Below are positions 60,886 through 64,000 of a stretch of 64,000 nucleotides of DNA, piece after piece. The notes beneath the pieces were generated by a model. That model did not search any database. It saw only the letters and a list, made by a program, of their open reading frames with translations, and was not told the origin of the DNA. Origin of the DNA: Pseudoduganella umbonata (GTDB lineage: Bacteria; Pseudomonadota; Gammaproteobacteria; Burkholderiales; Burkholderiaceae_D); NCBI RefSeq assembly GCF_014192225.1, contig NZ_JACHXS010000001.1, forward strand, positions 398,440 through 462,439, written 5' to 3'. Numbering within the stretch: position 1 is the stretch's first letter; each line of letters begins with the position of its first letter. The position numbers and the translations under genes are program-made.

Positions 60886-61096
60886 GGACACCCTTCCCGG
60901 AGCAGACGTGAAAACGCGTACTCTAGGGCACTGCGCAGCGTGGTGCTATGTGTACCGGGGTATATTCAGTATCTGGCCGCCAGGGCGCAACGGCAGGTTG
61001 ACGCACGGGCGGCCGATGCGCTAAGCGTGGGCGCCACCGCGGCGCCCGCGATCACCGATAGACGCAACCGGGTGCTTACCGCCGCGGGCCTCGGCG

Positions 61097-64000
61097 TCAC
61101 GCGGGCGCCGCCGCCGCTGCCATGGCACCCGCCCCCGCCACCGCTCCCGCCGCCGTTCCCGCATACCCGGCCAGCAGATCCAGCAGGCGCTGCGCGGCCT
61201 GCCGCTCGCTGTCGGCGTTTGCCTGCCGTCCTGCCCGCAGGGTCGCCAGGTAGGGCTCCAGCAGTGCGCGGGCGTCGTCCTCCACGTGGACCCAGTAGCG
61301 CCGTGTGCGGATGCGGCGGTGCAAGTCCTGCAGCGACTCGACGATGCCGGGCGCCGCGGAGGCCAGGTCGCGGTACACCACGCCCGTCAGGATGTCGTAT
61401 TCGGACTGGGCGACGATCGACCAGAACTTCGGATCGGCGTTGGCGGCCGCGTCGATGTCGCGCGCCAGCGTGGCCAGTTCGTGCGCCACCGGTCCGGTGG
61501 GCAGGAAGGGATCCGGTTCCGCCACGGTGCCGGCAGCCGCCTCGGCCAGCAGGTGCGTGCGCGCCTCGCAGGCGATCCGCGCGCGGGTCGGGAAATGATT
61601 GTGCACGGCGCCCGGCACTGGGCACCGCGCGGCGCGGTCGAAGTGCTGCCGCGCCATGTCCAGGCTGGCGGCGGCGGCCGGATCGCCGGCCGCGTGCTGG
61701 AGCATGCTGATCCGGCGCCAGGCATTGCCCAGCAGGCCGAGCCGCATCGGCGTCGGCGGCAGCCGGGCCACGAGCCCGCCCAGGTAGCCGGTTGCCGCGG
61801 TCAGTTCGTCGAGCGTGGACCCCGGCAGGCTGGCCTGTTCGGCCAGCAGTTCGACGGCGTTCAGCGCCGCGCTGCCGTCGGCCGCGTCGACCGCGCGCCG
61901 CAGCCACTTCATCGCTTCCTGCCGGTCCGGCAGCGCCGCATACGCGGCACCGAAGGCCTGCGCCACGTCGCCTTGCGCCGTCCAGCCCTGCGCCGCGAAA
62001 GCCTGTTCCAGCCAGGCCAGCCGCGCGCGGTTGCGCTGCGTGTCCTCGCGCTGCGAATACAGCGCCTCGGTGGCGATCGCCTGCAGCACGAGGATCAGCG
62101 TGACCGGCGAAGCCACGCCGGCATATTCCTCCGCGGGAGGCGGATGATGGCTGCCGCTGGGAGCCTTCCAGCTCCAGTCCGGGTCGCCGTAGCACTGGTA
62201 GGCGGCCCACGTGTTGCCGCCCGGGTCGAGCTGCCACGCCGCCCGGCGGGCTTCGCCGACCGCGTCGATGAAGCGCTGGCCGGCGAACAGTTCGCTGTAG
62301 AAGGTCTGCGCGAACAGTTCGGCGGCACTGTCCTCGATCGCCCAGCCGGCGGCGATCACGCAGCGCACGCCGATCTCGATCAGCGCGCCGGCCAGGCCGG
62401 CCGCGAAGGCGGCGCGGTCGTACGGCGGCTTCAGGCTGCCCTGCGCCAGGTGGCAGCAGTTCAGGAACACCAGCTCCGGTGTCACGCGCATCGCCATGAT
62501 CTCGTTGACGCCGAGGTAGGTGGCCTGCCCGGACAGCACCACGCCGCCGTAGCGGCTGGCGCTGTCATTCGGTGCGGCGGTGCTGCCGTTCCCGTCGCCG
62601 CCGCCGGTACTGTCCCCGCCCGGTTGCGGTCCGGTGCCATGGCCGGCGACATGGACGATCCGGTAATTGCGCGCGAACAGCTGGTTGATGATGCGGCGCG
62701 CATCGGCCTGCGGTTCGACGGCCGTCACCCGGTCGCCATGCATGCCGAAGGCCGCGCGGGCCGCGGCGGCAATGGCGGCCGCTTCGCGCCGGGCGCCGGC
62801 CAGCCGGCCATAGCCCGGGTCGGTCAGGGGTTCGCCGATGACCAGCATATTGTCTTCGGTACCCGCGTCGACCACCTGTTCGCGGTATTCGCGCATGCGC
62901 AGCTTGCGGATCACCTTGCAGCGGATCGCCCATGGCGCCGCGTCGCCACGGCGCGCTTCCGGCACCTCCGGGTCCGTATCGAGCAGCTCCCAGGGCAGGG
63001 TGGACGTGGTCTCGTCCAGTTCCATCACCATGCTGGCCGATCCGGCCAGGTACGGTTCGATCTCGACCGGGATCAGCAGGTTGAACAGCGTGCGGCCGAT
63101 CTGGCCGTCGGCGCGTGCCGAGTTCGATGCGCCTTCGACCAGGTCGCGCACCAGCGCGCCCTGCGCCTGCCGGGCACGGACCTCGGTGCGCGCGCGCCGG
63201 GTGTCGAGGCTGAACGCGATCAGCGGCATGCGCGGCGACGAGCCTTCCACCTGCAGTACGCTGATGAAATCGTAGGAGGCGCCCCGGTAGCTGCTTTCCA
63301 GCGGCCGGCGCAGCGCGCCTTCGCCCTGGCGCAGGTAGCCGTCGACGGCCAGCCGGTCGGGCGTGGCAGCGGCCTGCATGCGCAGCACGCGCCAGGCATC
63401 GGTGGCCCGGTCGAGGTACACCTCGACGATGGTCAGCGCGTCGACGGGCGGCCAGCCCAGCTCGCGCAGGCGCACGTTGGCATCGGCGATGCCCTGCGCC
63501 AGCGCCAGCGCGGCGGCGCCGACCGACACACCGGAGCCGCCGCTGCCGGCCAGCGTCGCGGCCAGCTCGAACCGGGCGGGCGGCACAGCGCTTTCCATCA
63601 GCCGCCCGGCAAAGGCCAGCACGCCGATACGGATCGTGTACGCCAGCTGCTGGGCGGTGAGTTCGCCTTCCTCGCCCAGGCCGACGACGATCGCCGCGCG
63701 CGGCCGGGGAATCATGCGCTGCCGGCCCTGGCCCGCGACATCGTGCGGCCCGTTCTCGACGATCTGGTAGCTGCCGAGCCGGTCCGGGTAAATGCCGGCC
63801 CGCAATGCCTTCGCCATGCGCCCGCCGACCAGTGTATCGACGACGGCTTCGGTGCCGGACAGCACCAGCGACTGGTAATGCCCGAGCAGCAGCGGCGTCT
63901 TCACGAAGCGCAGGTCGCCGTGGTGGACGCGGACCGTCAGCCGTTCGTCGTCGGCTGCATCGGCGCCGGTCGATGCCGCCGGCTGCCCGGATCCTTCAGG
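61097..64000 (-). CDS. CHAT-domain (caspase-like) protein, 5' end outside window
   Basis: The frame is open from the stop at 61097 to the right edge, about 967 residues visible, so the start is outside. A GTG at 63904 is not a real start because coding continues upstream (TVRVHHGDLRF). An N-terminal region (LLLGHYQSLVLSGTEAVVD, then AAIVVGLGEEGELT) of unknown function is followed by the CHAT protease. The probable dyad is His in RIVHVAGHG (near 62640) and Cys in VFLNCCHLAQG (near 62455). The C-terminal 350 residues are helical and TPR-like. CHAT proteases cleave partner proteins in cell-death or defence systems; no cognate target is recognised here. Confidence 0.85.
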   Translation of the reverse strand, partial: PEGSGQPAASTGADAADDERLTVRVHHGDLRFVKTPLLLGHYQSLVLSGTEAVVDTLVGGRMAKALRAGIYPDRLGSYQIVENGPHDVAGQGRQRMIPRPRAAIVVGLGEEGELTAQQLAYTIRIGVLAFAGRLMESAVPPARFELAATLAGSGGSGVSVGAAALALAQGIADANVRLRELGWPPVDALTIVEVYLDRATDAWRVLRMQAAATPDRLAVDGYLRQGEGALRRPLESSYRGASYDFISVLQVEGSSPRMPLIAFSLDTRRARTEVRARQAQGALVRDLVEGASNSARADGQIGRTLFNLLIPVEIEPYLAGSASMVMELDETTSTLPWELLDTDPEVPEARRGDAAPWAIRCKVIRKLRMREYREQVVDAGTEDNMLVIGEPLTDPGYGRLAGARREAAAIAAAARAAFGMHGDRVTAVEPQADARRIINQLFARNYRIVHVAGHGTGPQPGGDSTGGGDGNGSTAAPNDSASRYGGVVLSGQATYLGVNEIMAMRVTPELVFLNCCHLAQGSLKPPYDRAAFAAGLAGALIEIGVRCVIAAGWAIEDSAAELFAQTFYSELFAGQRFIDAVGEARRAAWQLDPGGNTWAAYQCYGDPDWSWKAPSGSHHPPPAEEYAGVASPVTLILVLQAIATEALYSQREDTQRNRARLAWLEQAFAAQGWTAQGDVAQAFGAAYAALPDRQEAMKWLRRAVDAADGSAALNAVELLAEQASLPGSTLDELTAATGYLGGLVARLPPTPMRLGLLGNAWRRISMLQHAAGDPAAAASLDMARQHFDRAARCPVPGAVHNHFPTRARIACEARTHLLAEAAAGTVAEPDPFLPTGPVAHELATLARDIDAAANADPKFWSIVAQSEYDILTGVVYRDLASAAPGIVESLQDLHRRIRTRRYWVHVEDDARALLEPYLATLRAGRQANADSERQAAQRLLDLLAGYAGTAAGAVAGAGAMAAAAAPA

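Noticed and set aside
63902..63904. GTG as the true start of the CHAT gene
   Set aside because: The frame stays open and protein-like up to the window edge, so the start is outside.

Overview
The window reads as a chromosomal segment of a high-GC betaproteobacterium. Burkholderiales is well supported; Oxalobacteraceae (Massilia/Pseudoduganella/Duganella-like) is my best guess. The reasons are the OmpC-type porin family, the many LysR regulators, TIGR01782-style TonB receptors, DUF1302/DUF1329 proteins, and short palindromic repeats with a RAYT transposase. No rRNA, tRNA or CRISPR array was seen.

Layout. (1) 0-7 kb: the 5' part of a two-component-propeller sensor running off the left edge, an OYE/NTF2-like pair facing a LysR gene, and a Tat-exported dienelactone-hydrolase-like protein facing a second LysR gene. 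(2) 7.2-26.6 kb, catabolic cluster 1: a Rieske oxygenase/reductase pair, a solitary Liv-type binding protein, a LysR regulator, a seven-gene operon (C-C hydrolase, VOC dioxygenase, Rieske ferredoxin, flavin monooxygenase, cupin, fumarylacetoacetase-type hydrolase, epimerase), an envelope operon (DUF1302, DUF1329, YCF48-like, RND/MMPL), a second LysR regulator and a cyclase. Three promoters in this cluster carry the same T-N11-A box, CCATTT block and -10 element in identical register, so they look like one regulon. (3) 26.6-28 kb: a RAYT transposase flanked by inverted copies of a 39-bp palindromic repeat, on one side as a five-copy 71-bp tandem array. (4) 28-34 kb: a GH1/sugar-nucleotide-reductase fusion, an MBL-fold/subtilase pair, and a nine-copy 59-bp tandem array built on the same 39-bp palindrome. 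(5) 34-42 kb: a GH43 glycosidase with its TonB receptor, then an MBOAT/SGNH-like acyltransferase pair in which the MBOAT gene is frameshifted. (6) 42.4-57.5 kb, catabolic cluster 2: a 14-kb co-directional operon (ABC importer, two SDRs, cupin, hydrolase, IclR regulator, ThDP enzyme, aspartate-dehydrogenase-like, ALDH, VOC, small HTH-like protein, Rieske oxygenase, reductase), a terminator, then a porin. A GTTTTA-N4-TAAAAC palindrome lies upstream of both the operon and the porin, and the IclR protein encoded inside is the obvious candidate to bind it. (7) 57.5-64 kb: a chemoreceptor, an FRG-domain protein, a five-copy 45-bp array between convergent genes, an aquaporin and a CHAT-protease gene running off the right edge.

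How it fits together (inference): clusters 1 and 2 are parallel aromatic or cyclic-compound pathways. Each has a Rieske oxygenase with a VanB-type reductase, a ring-cleavage VOC enzyme, a hydrolase and its own membrane module. In cluster 2 the VOC gene carries an in-frame TAA exactly where the third metal-ligand glutamate should be, so that pathway may be broken or depend on the cluster 1 paralogue. The substrates cannot be named from sequence alone. MBL/subtilase, FRG and CHAT genes suggest peptidase-based stress or conflict functions but do not form a recognisable known defence system.
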